In this document: one piece after another, positions 11,578-23,715 of the stretch
Position numbering within the stretch: the first letter of the stretch is position 1
Layout: every line of letters begins with the position of its first letter
Source of the DNA: Typha latifolia
Taxonomy: Eukaryota > Streptophyta > Magnoliopsida > Poales > Typhaceae
Direction of reading: 5' to 3'
Assembly: GCA_019914945.1 (NCBI GenBank)
Contig: CM034101.1
Span: forward strand, 1,809,188 to 1,873,187
DNA length: 64,000 bases
The notes under the pieces: generated by a model
Database searches by the model: none
What the model was told of the DNA's origin: nothing
The model's input: the letters and a program-made list of their open reading frames with translations, nothing else
Made by a program: the position numbers and the translations under genes

Positions 11578-14500
11578 ATGTCTTTTGCTGCCGGGAAGTC
11601 GGCGAATATATTCTGGCACGATTGCCCGGTCGGGAAGGCGGATAGGCAGAAGCTGCTCAAGCAAAAGGGTTGTGTTGTTTGGATTACAGGCCTCAGCGGC
11701 TCAGGTAATTAATTAAAGCTTTCTTCTTTCAATTATAGGTATGATGATTGTGACTAGATTTTGTAGTGATATTAACCTTGCATCTCGTTTGTGATTTTGA
11801 TGTAGGAATGAATACAATAGTAGCTATTTTATACCATTGCAAAATGATGTTTCTACTAATTACTGTTATTGTTATTATTATTACGTTTCTAGAGAGATAG
11901 GGGGAACTATGGCGTTCAAATTAAACCATCAACCACAGCTGCGGAGAGTCGATCTCCCGACCTCCCAGCAAGGAATAGGGTTTCTCAACCTCTGGTTTCT
12001 GTTGAGGGACTTGCTAGATGCCTCACAAGGGATCTGGAAGTCTCAGCTAGGAACTTAGCAAGCATGGTCTTGCATGCTAGTCTGACATATCTAACAATTT
12101 CTAGATTCCATGTGCCCTCTTGCACTCAAGGTTTTGTCAAGTTTTTGAGTTTGAATTTAATTATTCTGGTGATGGTGTTGAGTATCTATAAACAATGGTG
12201 ATGCGCTCTTTTTGTTGAAAAGTTGATGTATACAAGGGAATCACTAGGACATGGAATTCTAAGGTGGCCCTTTTCTTGCTTTATGTGCATACATTCAGGA
12301 TTCCCCTGTACCATTTTATTTTGAGTTTCCATTGCTATGATGTGACTTAAAGAGGCACTTTACTGAACTTGTAGGTTTTTGGTTTCACTAATTTACTATG
12401 TAGCATGGATCAAGTTCTACAGTTTCACACTTGAAGCACTGATATGTTATTGAAATGATTATTCTTGAATATTACTGATTTTTGTTTGTTCCAACTTGTT
12501 GATATTTTTTTTCTCTTTACCAAGGGAAAAGTACCTTAGCATGTACATTGGGCCGAGAGCTGCACTCTAGAGGAAAGCTTGCTTATATCCTTGATGGTGA
12601 CAACCTTAGGCATGGGCTAAATAAGGATCTTGGCTTTAAAGCAGAAGACCGTGTAGAAAACATACGAAGAGTTGGTATGAATGTTCCCAAGATGCTTCAT
12701 CATGATATTAACTTATATTTCATTCTCAGAAGGAAAGAGTTCCTAAAACCAAAAATGTCCTACTTAGTGCAGAGATTTTTCCCCATCAAACTTATTATTT
12801 GGTGGACTAAGTTTTTCTTATTGTTTTTCCTTTTTGTTTTAATAATATTTAAAACAGGTGAAGTAGCAAAGCTCTTTGCAGATGCGGGTTTAATCTGTGT
12901 GGCGAGTTTGATCTCTCCATATAGAATAGACCGAGACTCTTGCCGTGCTTTATTGCCAGACACTAGTTTTATTGAAGTTAGTGATTCTTACTTTAACATG
13001 CCATGCATCCTATTGAATACATCTGAAGTAACTGTGTAAATTATCTTAATGTATGTGTAGGTTTACATGAATATGCCTTTGGAATTATGTGAAGCAAGGG
13101 ATCCAAAGGGCCTATACAAGCTTGCTCGTGCAGGAAAAATTAAAGGTGAGCTTTTCATGTATTCAAGACCTGGTGATGAACATGAAATTTGTGTAGAATT
13201 CTTGAGACTGTAGAGTACCACGCCTAGAAGATAGAATTCATATTCATTTGGAACTTATAGGCATCAAATAGAACCGAATCTCAAGCCCTTCATATAGCTG
13301 TTTTGGCTATGATTTCTGAAGTTCACATACAAAGTACGAATTTTATGTAATTGTAGGAAATAGGAATGATCCACCTCTGAGGCTACCACAAGTTACTGCT
13401 AGCTACATGATAATCTATTGCAGATAGAATCTCTTATTTCTGGGTCAGACCATGAAAGTTAATCATTATTCTTTCCTTCTATATTATTTGCTAAGTCAGT
13501 AAGTTGACATGTTTGTAAATCTTTGCTGTTCTCCTCAATCTTGCCAACCATTGCACTACACTGCTTTACAAGATAACTTTGGTTCTCTTATCTGTGATGT
13601 CTGTCTAAGTGGAGCTTATTATTCATAGATGTTAGAAGCTGAATGTATTTCCGTGAGATATATCAACTTATCAAGTTAATCGGTAGATGAGCTTCAAGCT
13701 TGAGACTCATGTATTAATTGCAGCAATTAATTTAACATGAAACTCGAGGGACAAGAAATCCAAGTTATGAATTACCAATACTGATTAGAGAACTTTGGAC
13801 TGTCAGCTTATCAAGATTACACGTACTCACATTCTTCTATCTAGTTGTATTTGTAGGTTGTAACAAATTATATGAAGGGTGTCATAGTGCACAAGTGTTT
13901 TGCTAATACATTCTGTGGAGGATGAGATGTGTGCTTTCTTATCTAAAGTTTTATTTTGTGGAGGATGAGATGTGTGCCATATCATCAAGGCATATGATGT
14001 ATGCCTTAAGTATCACATTAAGATGTGCCTTTTAAATAATAATATGTTGATTTCTTCCTAGGTTTTACTCCATCTTCTGATACCATCTTCTCGTACTTTT
14101 GAATGCTCTTCTTACACTTTTTCTAAGAGATCTTCCTTTTGTTTATTGTTGTTCAATTTGTCTTCTTTGAAAATTCTCCAGTCTTACTATACCCTCTGAG
14201 AGCTTTCACGTATTGCTTCGCGTTGGTATATCACCTGTGATAACTTAGATTCTTCAATTTCTCATTCTGACATTGATTATTTTTTTTTGGATTTTTTTTA
14301 AAATTTTAATGAATGATAATTTATCTTACATGTTTTACTTTATTTTTCTGTAGATTCTAATTAATTTTGCATTCAGGTTTCACTGGAATTGATGATCCTT
14401 ATGAACCACCTTTGAACTGTGAGGTACATCTCCACTCATAACTAAATAGTCATTCCGTTGTGTGCAAACTTACATGGACTCTGACAAAGTAACATGGACC

Positions 14501-15946
14501 CTTGTCTATTCAATGTGAAGTAAAGCTAAGGACACATCTTATTTCTGATTTCAATCCAATTCATATGGTTTTATAAAACTAGTTCTATCAACTTTTGACT
14601 GAATAGTAGTGTCATGAAAAAGCAGTATTTGGGATGACAATCTTGAAACTCATTTGGAAAAGAAGGAAAAGAAAAGATAGCATTAAAGCTCCTAGCCTTA
14701 CATGTGTTAGTTGGCCAAAGTCTGCCTATTGGAGTTCAAATATTTTGTTGACAATTTTTATCATTAAAAATAAGTTCCAATTAGTTCTGAAGCATGTTCT
14801 ACCCTTTCCGTCAGCATGCTGTGTACTTCATATGTTCTGTGATGATTCTAAAGCCTTAGAAAAAGCAAACTAGGAGCTAATGCATTTTAGAAGGCAACAA
14901 ACTTTAAAATGCTTTTGTGTCGAAAAGCTTGTCTAAGACTAGACTATCCAAAAATATGGCAAGTGCTGTAGGGCTGTCATAATGTGATGGTAAAGTATGG
15001 CAAAGAGACCTGGGAGTGAATGGACAGGTCTTCGCCCAATAATACTTGACATTTCCAAAAAGAAGAGAGTTTTGTTGGAAGAGACTCTGCAATGCATTGC
15101 AAGAAAGGCTCTGGGAGATCAAGAAAGCTTCCTGAAAATTTAGACCCTTTCATTAGAATTGTCTTGATTCTACCTACCTCTCTCCAGTAATGTTTAAGTC
15201 TTTAAGAGAGAGGAACAATGGGATCTGCAGAGTGAGAGGGTATTAGAGCAGATAAATAAAACAATTGTTTGAGAAAATGGAAAGAGAAGCACTCCAGTGA
15301 TGAGATAACAACTATCAAGATATGTCAGATGCCAAATGCAATCTGTACTTCTTAGTAACAATTATAACATAATGTGTTCATAAAATTAGATAGATATATC
15401 AAAATGCACGTATATTATCCAGAAAGTTGTGATAAATAACAAAATAAATTTTAGTTGGTATGCAGACTTGATGGAATTAGATTTAATTTTTAAGCACACC
15501 TGATTCAAATCTAGATGATTTTTGTACATATTATAAAGAAACAGATAAACATTTTTAAGATCATCACTAGCACAGGAGCTTAAAAGGAATGACATACGGA
15601 TAGGGTAAAAGTTTGTTTCATACAGTGTCTGATTGCCCTTTGTTTAAAGTTTCATGTGGCGTGCATAAAGTGTTGTTTGCTTCAACATAATCCATAGTCT
15701 TTTTAAAATCTCGTTCTAATACTGGATACCATTGGTTTATGGAGTAATTAGAAAGGGGGGACATGATATATTCTTATTGTTATTCACATGCATATAATAT
15801 TATAATGTAGAATCATCGTAATGGAGGTATCTATTTTGTTATTTCAGATAGAAATACAACAGGAGAATGGCGCATGCCCCTCTCCTTGTGCCATGGCAGG
15901 ACAGGTTGTTGCTTATTTAGAAGAGAAAGGCTTCTTAGAGGAGTAG
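11578..15946 (+). CDS. APK: Adenylyl-sulfate (APS) kinase, cytosolic type
   Basis: Six coding exons: 11578-11704, 12525-12674, 12858-12976, 13061-13145, 14377-14423, 15848-15946; 208 aa. It phosphorylates adenosine 5'-phosphosulfate with ATP to give PAPS, the sulfate donor for sulfotransferases. Visible motifs are the P-loop GLSGSGKS (38-45), the [17 protein letters not shown] block (64-80), ENIRRVGEVAKLF (88-99), ISPYRIDRD, and the [16 protein letters not shown] lid/substrate loop (161-176). The protein starts almost directly at the catalytic core ([17 protein letters not shown]) with no transit peptide. The length matches Arabidopsis APK3, the cytosolic isoform, rather than the plastid ones. 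A 5' UTR intron precedes the start exon. Introns are long (up to about 1.4 kb) and AT-rich, with no recognised insertion. Confidence 0.95.
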
Positions 15947-16620
15947 TACAAAGTATTTTGAAGGCTTTCCTTTGATCAAAGAACCATAGATTTATTGCAA
16001 TCCTTGACCTTTCAGAGAGTTCTTCTATAAGTTATGTATGAGATTCCTTTGAAAGATGTGCAAAATTAACGACTATTCATTCGTTTATCAAGGTTTTAAT
16101 ACTTTCAGATTTCAATTAGCATATAGATAATTGTTACTATTATGATAAATTGATAATTGAGTTTATATGCTGGCTCCTTTCAAACAGGCTTGAGATGCTG
16201 ATGGTCTTAATGTTTATTGATGCTTAACCCCGGGTCCCACATCTCCCTTTTGAAAGAGTATGAATATTGGAAAGATAACGGATTTGAGCTTTAATTTTAA
16301 AAAGATTGAATTATAAATATACAATAATATTATCAGCTTAAAGGTCCAGGATAGAGAATAAATTAACCAATAAGTTGAAACTTCTGGGCGAGTTCTTAAT
16401 TAACTGGACGAATTAGATAAACTCTCGAGCTAAAGTTTACAAACAAAAGTTTGTCAAGTTTGACTGATTTGTGAATCAAAGTGAATTTCAATGTCATATA
16501 GTTCAAAATATTACAAAAATAAAAATGAGTAACTAACATTACAATTCCATTCATTTGTTACTAAAAAAAATCATTTTTAGTAATATTACGTCTCACAAGT
16601 GGGAAATTTGTATCGGAGCA
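15947..16620. other. Intergenic, APS kinase 3' UTR and AT-rich DNA
   Basis: About 200 bases of probable 3' UTR, then AT-rich sequence. Around 16385-16470 is a short stretch with GCTC/GAGTT motifs (CTCGAGCTAAAGTTTAC) resembling the repeats at 27840-27990 and 33080-33240. No gene seen. Confidence 0.45.
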
Positions 16621-18487
16621 ATGGCGGCGTCGTGGTTGCAGTCGCTCCTCAACCATCTGTCCATCTCCAACCGCCTCAAAAATTACGGTAACACATCCCT
16701 TCTTCTCTATTATACCTCCTTGATCTCGCGATCTCTACGACCCGGAGGTGGGTGGATGTTCTGAATCAGCGCTTGAAGCGCACTATGGATTTCTCCACGA
16801 AGCACGAGTACTTGCCCTAAGACCTCCAGGTGTTTTCTTTAGTGCTAATTTTGTTCTTGATTTCTAAGAAATTGTACTCTTACGAATACCTTTTAATTTC
16901 CTATGATAATAATCTAGTGGAATGTTGGATGAGATTCTCGTAGAATGTAGAGATAGTGTAGGTAAAAGAGGGTTGGCGGTGCGATATGGCGGGGCTAAAG
17001 AGGAATTGACCTAGCATTATCCTGTAGATAGAGACGCGAAGTCTGTGAGTTGAAGTGGTATGAAGTGGCTAAAAGTTTTTGGCTTGCATTGCCGGAAAGT
17101 TGATCTTTGTTAGAGATTCTTGTCCTTTTCTTGTATCTTAATTAATAAGAACAAATTTTTTGTGAGGCATTGCAAACGCCATTTGGAAGCTATCTTGAAG
17201 ATATATTGACTCTGGTAAGTTTAGTTTTCGTTTTTTTCTTGTTAGCCACTAGTTGCATCTATAAACTTACCTTGTTTTTTACTGTTCAAATATATGAAGA
17301 CCACAATTTTCCTACTCTAAAGCTACTTTTTGTCGATAGCTTCTATTTCTTCTCTCCTTGAATTATTTGCTTATTGGTAATTTTCTATTTCCTTGTGATG
17401 TTTGGTTCGATGCTCTACTATAACTATCACAAGTTGAACTATACTAAGAGAAGAGGCATTTAAAAAGTTTTTAGATAGTTTGAGATATCAATGTGCCATA
17501 AAAAATAAACGAGAAAGTCTAAATAAATATGGCAAATAGTTGAGGAGTCTGAATATATTTATTCTTGTAATGAATGAGTTTGTTTTTTTTTAGATAAGTA
17601 ATTAAGGGTTATTTATAAATATTAAAGAAGAATAAATGGTTGGAGAACTCAATACCAATGAGTTCGAATGTTCAAATAATTAGTCTTGATTCCTTCATTA
17701 TTTGTTAAGATCTCTTTGGTACGGTAGAACTTGAATGATTTGAGTGAGCACTCATTAGCAGCTTTTGGAGGAGCAGTAAGTTCCATCAGTCACATTTAAT
17801 ATGATGGAAAATAATAATAATGAGTCACATCATAAGTGCTACTTCTCATTTTTTATTAGTTGTCATGGAATCAGCATTACTAACAAATTATACACTCAAT
17901 GAATAGAGATAGATATATTAACATAACCAGAGTCAAGGCTGTAATTGGCTGTTTAAATGGGCCTCGAATTGGAGAGACACAGTGCTTCTATTATAACTCT
18001 TGACTCCTAATATGGAAGCTAATTAGAAATTGAGTTTTGTTCAAGTCAATATTCTTGATCTATGTGATGGTTAGAGATGTATCTAACGTATTTCACAAAG
18101 ATTAAACTGTCTTTGTTGGTGTATTATTAAGTCTGTTACCTGTAAGGCTGCAAGTAAGCCTATTTTAGTTTTCTGAATAATCACACATGAATTTTCATAC
18201 ACACTCTGTTCTCAATCTTGAGCAACTAGAGAGCATTAATTCATATGGGATGTTCCTGCTATTCAGATAGATAAGTTGATATCTTTGGGTTGCAAATACC
18301 TATTTTTTTTTTTTTTTTGTATATTTTTAACTCTGTTCTTCAAGACTTAGATCGTGTTTTCTCTCTTCTCTTTCAACTTGTGCAAATTGATGCCAAAAAC
18401 TTATTGTTCAACACTTGTTGCAGGTGAATAAGGAGAGCACAGGCACTGGGTAGAGGACCATACCATGAAGTATATCAACCTTTCATT
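16621..18487 (+). pseudogene. QCR7: QCR7 pseudogene (ubiquinol-cytochrome c reductase 14 kDa subunit)
   Basis: Four blocks in order match the small complex III subunit. Block 1 (16621-16687) encodes MAASWLQSLLNHLSISNRLKNYG up to a GTAACA donor. Block 2 (16730-16829) encodes DLYDPEV, then after a one-base shift VDVLNQRLKRTMDFSTKHEYLP, a TAA, and DLQ before a GTGTTT donor. Block 3 (17167-17214) encodes ALQTPFGSYLEDILTL up to GTAAGT. Block 4 (from 18424) encodes VNKES, then shifts frame into ALGRGPYHEVYQ. The family pattern recalled is DLYDP...EVVDARNQRLKRAMD...YLPEDLQ, then a QTPF.SYL.D.LALVKRE...ALG segment. Compared with it, about 15 residues between DLYDP and EVVD are missing, one codon is a stop, and there are at least two frameshifts. 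The exon-intron structure is kept, so it arose by gene duplication rather than retrotransposition. It should not yield a working subunit. Confidence 0.78.
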
Positions 18488-20164
18488 ATTAAATTGGAGT
18501 AACTGGATTAAATTGCAGCAAATGATGCTGCAGCCCATAAGTGAGAGAACAAGCTCATTAACGTCCTGTTCAAGGACCAACGGGAGATGTGAGAAGCTTC
18601 TTTTCTAATGTAAGATATCTGTCCCTCTCTCTGATTTCTTTGTCAACTACTTGTCATCCAGTTGTCAGTTCTAGACACCATCATGGTAGACAATAACACA
18701 CATCACATCCATGCATTGGACTTTTCTAGACTTCGCTGTTGAGTCAGGGTCAATGCTGAGTTGGCTTCATGCCTCCCGACTGTTAAGGATATCAATTCTT
18801 AATGGTCTTTTTGAGAAAAGATATCGATTGCAACCGCATCTGTGAGATGATTTTTTTTTTTATCTTTATAGATGCTTCAACTTGCCAAGGCTTAAGGAGA
18901 AGTATCCAGAAATTTGGAGATGCTCTTCTACCTCTTTTTCTTGTGTAACTTCTCCAGGATGTAGGAAAAAGTACCCAACTCTATAAAAACAAGAGGTTGA
19001 ACAATTGGTTTTAATTTCTAAGTTGAAGGAAAGGGCAGTACCAACCCATGTGTATTGTTTTTAAAAAAAGAATAATGATAACGCAAGCATTGCACTGTTT
19101 TATATATGCTTGTTGTCTGGTCTAAGGCCCTTCTTTTGTTCATTAGCCCCACGAGCAAGGGCCATGCCTTTTGCTTTGGGATTTAGCGCAAACCCACTAA
19201 GCCATGTTTGTCCATCAGCTAAGATCTTATGTCAATCCTGGCCCAATCCAACCACCAAATAAGATGGCGCATATGGAGCCATAGAGGGGCCACCAAAACA
19301 GTAGTTTGATAAGGGCAAGTTGTTTGCAAGCTTTTAATGAATCATGAAAAGAAAATGTTAGAGGAGTAAGATATACTCCAAAGGTTGAATCTGTTGCTTT
19401 GTGGAGATCAAATTAGTGAGAACTGCAGTAAAGACCTGCCATGCCAGGCTGCCACCAAAAAATGACATGCTCAGGATATGGAGCTCACACACTTAGGACA
19501 GCAAGGAACAAATTGAGAGATGGAACTAGTTCTATTGTCTGCAAAAAATACTACTTGGAGAGCTTGAAGAGGGTAAATTAACCCTAAACCCCAAATGTAC
19601 AAAGATGGAAGTGGGTTTTTTCTTATTCTTTCTTATGTAGCATGCTTAAGATAAAATGATAATTATTATGCTAAGACAATTGTCATGTCCAAACATAAGT
19701 CGATCACAAGCATGTTGATGCATAGGTGGTTGTTTTTTTTTTTATCATTTTAAAAGAATTGCTACGTAGATTTATCACATGAAATAGATACACTTAGATC
19801 TCTTGAACTATTATTTTTTTTCTACTTAACTTTTTTAAATTATTAAAAATATTTCAAGCATTCCTTCTATTAGTTTTTCTATTTATTTTTTTCATTTATA
19901 AATTAGTATGTATAAGCCGTATAAACAGCTATATGATATGTTTATCTTTTATATTCTGGAGAAAAGAAAAGAGAGAAATTTTATTACAGGTATTTTGGCG
20001 TATTCATCTTTTCTATCTATGAAGTCATAGGAACGAGATATTTTCAGATAGTTGCCTATATGTCAAAAAAAAAAAAAAGATTCACAAAAAATTATGTGGA
20101 TAAGAATGATAATTTAGGAGGTCTAAATATAATTAACTCTTTTTGAAGGATGATAGCATGAAAT

Positions 20165-20204
20165 AATTGGGAGAGGATGAGCTTAATTGGGAGAGGATGA
20201 GCTT
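20165..20204. repeat. Perfect 20-bp tandem duplication
   Basis: AATTGGGAGAGGATGAGCTT occurs twice with no gap (20165-20184 and 20185-20204) and no mismatch, so the duplication is recent. It sits in intergenic DNA. Confidence 0.95.
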
Positions 20205-20596
20205 AATGTATAGTGGCCCAAGAAGTCGGGTGGCAATAGTGGGTTGGTGGTAGTAATCATGTGATGGATGTTGGTAGGTGCACGTGATCAAAGGGAAAGG
20301 TTTAGTAAAGTTGCCTTCTTATTGAAAAGGAGACATCATGATAAGGGAGAATGTAGCTTTATACAAGTTAGAGACACTTTTCACTTGACGGTGCTTCCAG
20401 CTAATATATTCCGTGGCCCATAAACGGAAGGTTGATGGGTGATAAGATATATTAGTCTAAATTATTACACATTGTGACACCAATCTAATTTAAAACATAT
20501 GCAATTGGACAAACCTTTACTGATAAGAATCATGTTTGAAGAATCTCTACTTCCAATTATTGTATGCTATCTTGGAAGTTTGTTTGTATATACCCT

Positions 20597-20599
<3 letters not shown>

Positions 20600-20635
<36 letters not shown>
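20600..20635. repeat. (TA)n microsatellite
   Basis: A 36-base perfect alternating AT run. Similar shorter runs occur at 21640-21662, 25482-25502, 29440-29463 and 59684-59703. Confidence 0.95.
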
Positions 20636-20637
<2 letters not shown>

Positions 20638-21639
20638 AGCATTAGACAACTAATGTAGTTGCAATTACGAATATGACTATTGCATCATAGTTATATTGTA
20701 GATCTCTACAATGCTATATATATATCCCATGCTTATATATTGACTTCTGGATAGTGAATTTATACTGTACATACCCCCACAAGGTCAACTAGAGTCCAAC
20801 TTTTACAAACAGGGAAGGGTATTATATGGCACGTGGAAGCTACCTCTAGCCGAGTGTATTTGATATGATGGTTGGTAATCGTCAACATCTTCATCACCCT
20901 TCAATTATGAGGTAGACTTTTAACTCTTCATGTTGTTGCTTTACTCACTACTCTGTAGCCATATCATCAGTTGTCAAATGTACTTTGTTGACGTCGCCGC
21001 TTCTTAAATGTGTATGTGGTGCTTAGCTTTGTTCCGTTGTGGAGTATATTTGACTAGTATTTAACTCTTCAATTCGCAACTACTTAGAAAAGAAAATTTA
21101 TATTTGTTAGCTTTAAATTTGACGTCATCTAAATCATCACATATAGTCAATTGTCCATTACTCTTATTTGTTCACTTTTCATCAAAAATTTGTCTTATGT
21201 TTTCAAAGTTCAAAACTGAAAATTAACCCGAACTTCGAATCATTATACATAGTTTAAGGTTAAAATGCATGATGATGATTACTGGTTAGATAAAGTTAGG
21301 TTTGGTGGTAGACTGTTTATATGCTATGAAGCTTAACTCTTGCGATGCAATGCATCTTCTTGCTCATGCGCACATGTGAGACTTTAATGAGTTGGGGACC
21401 GCCATGACCCAAATAATAGACTTTAATTTATGTCATTTTATTTGGGTCTATAATTCTGTGATCAAATATGCTAATTAGTGATGCTCCCTTTAACTTCTTT
21501 TTCATCTTTAATGGAAACCTCGAACGGTGATAGATAAGAAATGGAACAATCAACCACAAGAGTGACTGGAGTTGAAGTATCCTTTTAATGGTCTTGGTCA
21601 GGTGTAGGTGAAAGGAGCAAAACTTTATATATTACTGTT

Positions 21640-21662
21640 TATATATATATATATATATATAT
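21640..21662. repeat. (TA)n microsatellite
   Basis: A 23-base alternating AT run in intergenic DNA. Confidence 0.9.
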
Positions 21663-23488
21663 AGATGACGAGATAGTTAGTTAATCATATGTTAGTAATA
21701 AGTAAGTTAAACAGATCACAAAGTAATATGTATATATATAATCTTATTTTAATATAGTGAGAGTTGTACTGATTTAGTATACACACAGTCACTTCTCTCT
21801 TTTCTTATCAATATTCAAAATTAAAAAAATAATAAAATAATTTTAGAACTTATGCCACATTCTGGTCAAAAGGTCAATTATTATCATTTCTAAAGCTATC
21901 TTATTTTAATAAACATCCAGTCAGCCTCTGCAACGTTCATATTCTACACGTTGGACAAGTTTATTTATCTCTGTCGTTAAATCCCACGTTTACTCGCATT
22001 AACTATTAAACGTAACTAAGATAAGCTCGCGTAAATTTTTGCGCCAAGATGTACGGCGTCAAAGCCCACACCTACCAAAGATTCGGTATGTTTGTCTTCG
22101 GCGCACCCATTTACACCTCTGCCACTGGGCTCTTCAAAAGACCCCACTATAGAGACTATAGTCCTATACAAGGGTGGGCTCTTCCTACCATCAATATTTA
22201 ATTATCTATTTATATATACGTCAGAAAGGCAATGTACGCATGTCCTTCCTTCCGATCATCACAACCGTCCGATATTTTTGGTCCTTAGAGGTTTCTAGAT
22301 GCACGGAGAGCAATTGATCTTTGCTTATATACAAGAGTTTACGATTTTAAATTTACTTATAAAATTGCTGATATAATTCGCTTTTTTATAAACTTTATAC
22401 AGAAATTGTTGAGCTATAAAGTCATTTTTATGTAAAACTTTTTCTCGGACTTCTTAAGTTTCTAAATAGTTTTATAATATTTATATAAGTCGTTAAACTA
22501 ATAATAATTTATATTTAAAAATTACAGATTAGAAGAACGATTTCAAGACATATCATATATAAGTTTTAAAATAAATTAGACGTTTATGGACAAAACTTTA
22601 AAAAAATAGAGGTGATCTTTGCATTATATATTGTCTGCCTTACACCAACCGCTTTAATGAAGCTATCATTTATCTATTATTTACGCCACGACTTCCCATC
22701 CTAACAATCCTGGTGCATATGTATATATAATATTTTGGTTTGTATATGATTAGAATATAAGTCTGAATGTAATTTATCACCAAGAGTAGAACACTTGCAC
22801 CGAGATGGTGGTAAAGCCTCATGCTCTGCATGACTAGTGCCTGCCGTCCTGTGGATTCTCCATCACGGCCCACTTCCAACGACAACGTTATTTCAGTCAG
22901 CTAAACTTTGACCACTCTCTGACTCTGACTCTGACTAGATAAAATTATGAAATCAAGAAAAATATTTTCCAATATTCTATATTGGAAAACAATTAGCTGT
23001 TGTAACTTCCTAGTATATAGCCTACTGAGCTCTTAAATTAGATTTAAAAAACAAATAATTATTTGGTCTTGTTTTATTAACCTGCTAACAAAATTAATTA
23101 CCGTTGTGTTGTAGATATATATCTACAAAGGTGAAGGGAAAAAAGAAAAGTTAACCGGTGGGGGAATGGGGAGCACGTGAGTGCAGAGAGGCGAACGATT
23201 TCGAATCCAATGCGACTCACACGTGCCGAGCGTCGCCGTCCACCCGGATCCCGTACGCCAGAGGCGTTGCCACGAGCGAGGTCATTTTGGGCAAATGACA
23301 GGGGCCGAGTGCAGCCCAAAAGCCGTAGGGTGTGAGGGGCAAAATCGTCAATATATTAGTTCCGGCCCCATCACCCACCACTCTCCCCCCGTAAACAAAA
23401 CGACACACGAGACGGCATTTTACTACACCCAACGCTATACCCAAAGCGCGACCGACGAGCTCCTCTTCCGCTCTCCTCACACTTAGAA

Positions 23489-23491
<3 letters not shown>

Positions 23492-23532
<41 letters not shown>
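23492..23532. repeat. (CT)n microsatellite in the neprosin-gene leader
   Basis: A perfect CT run of about 41 bases, about 185 bases before the start codon at 23716 and therefore probably in the 5' UTR or core promoter. CT-rich leaders of this kind are common in plant genes. Confidence 0.95.
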
Positions 23533-23534
<2 letters not shown>

Positions 23535-23715
23535 GCCTATAGCCCTCGAAGGGATACTTCGGGAAGAGCGCTTAGAAGCATTTGGGTGGTGGGAAATGGT
23601 GCTAGAGTGGCGATTTATTTGGTGATTTCTGTTAGAGAAGGGGTTTTTTTGGGGGGGAAAAGACTGTTGGATTTTGGTTGTTTAAAGGCGGAGAAGAGGG
23701 GGGAGCAGAGGAGCC

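Larger units (their letters stand above)
18488..23715. other. Intergenic region with microsatellites; neprosin-gene promoter at the right end
   Basis: More than 5 kb without a supportable gene. Contents: poly(T) and T-rich patches, a 20-bp tandem duplication (20165-20204), (TA)n runs at 20600-20635 and 21640-21662, and very AT-rich DNA. The right end (about 23160-23500) is GC-richer and promoter-like, with two ACGT-core sites (GCACGTGAG about 23173, CACACGTGCC about 23219), followed by a (CT)n leader. Short ORFs here lack family features. Confidence 0.5.

Noticed and set aside
18517..18600. Reading frame with ANDAAAHK-stop-ENKLINVLFKDQREM-stop just after the QCR7 blocks
   Set aside because: It looks briefly protein-like, but QCR7 ends before it and no known family came to mind; two stops in about 25 codons fit chance or 3' UTR.
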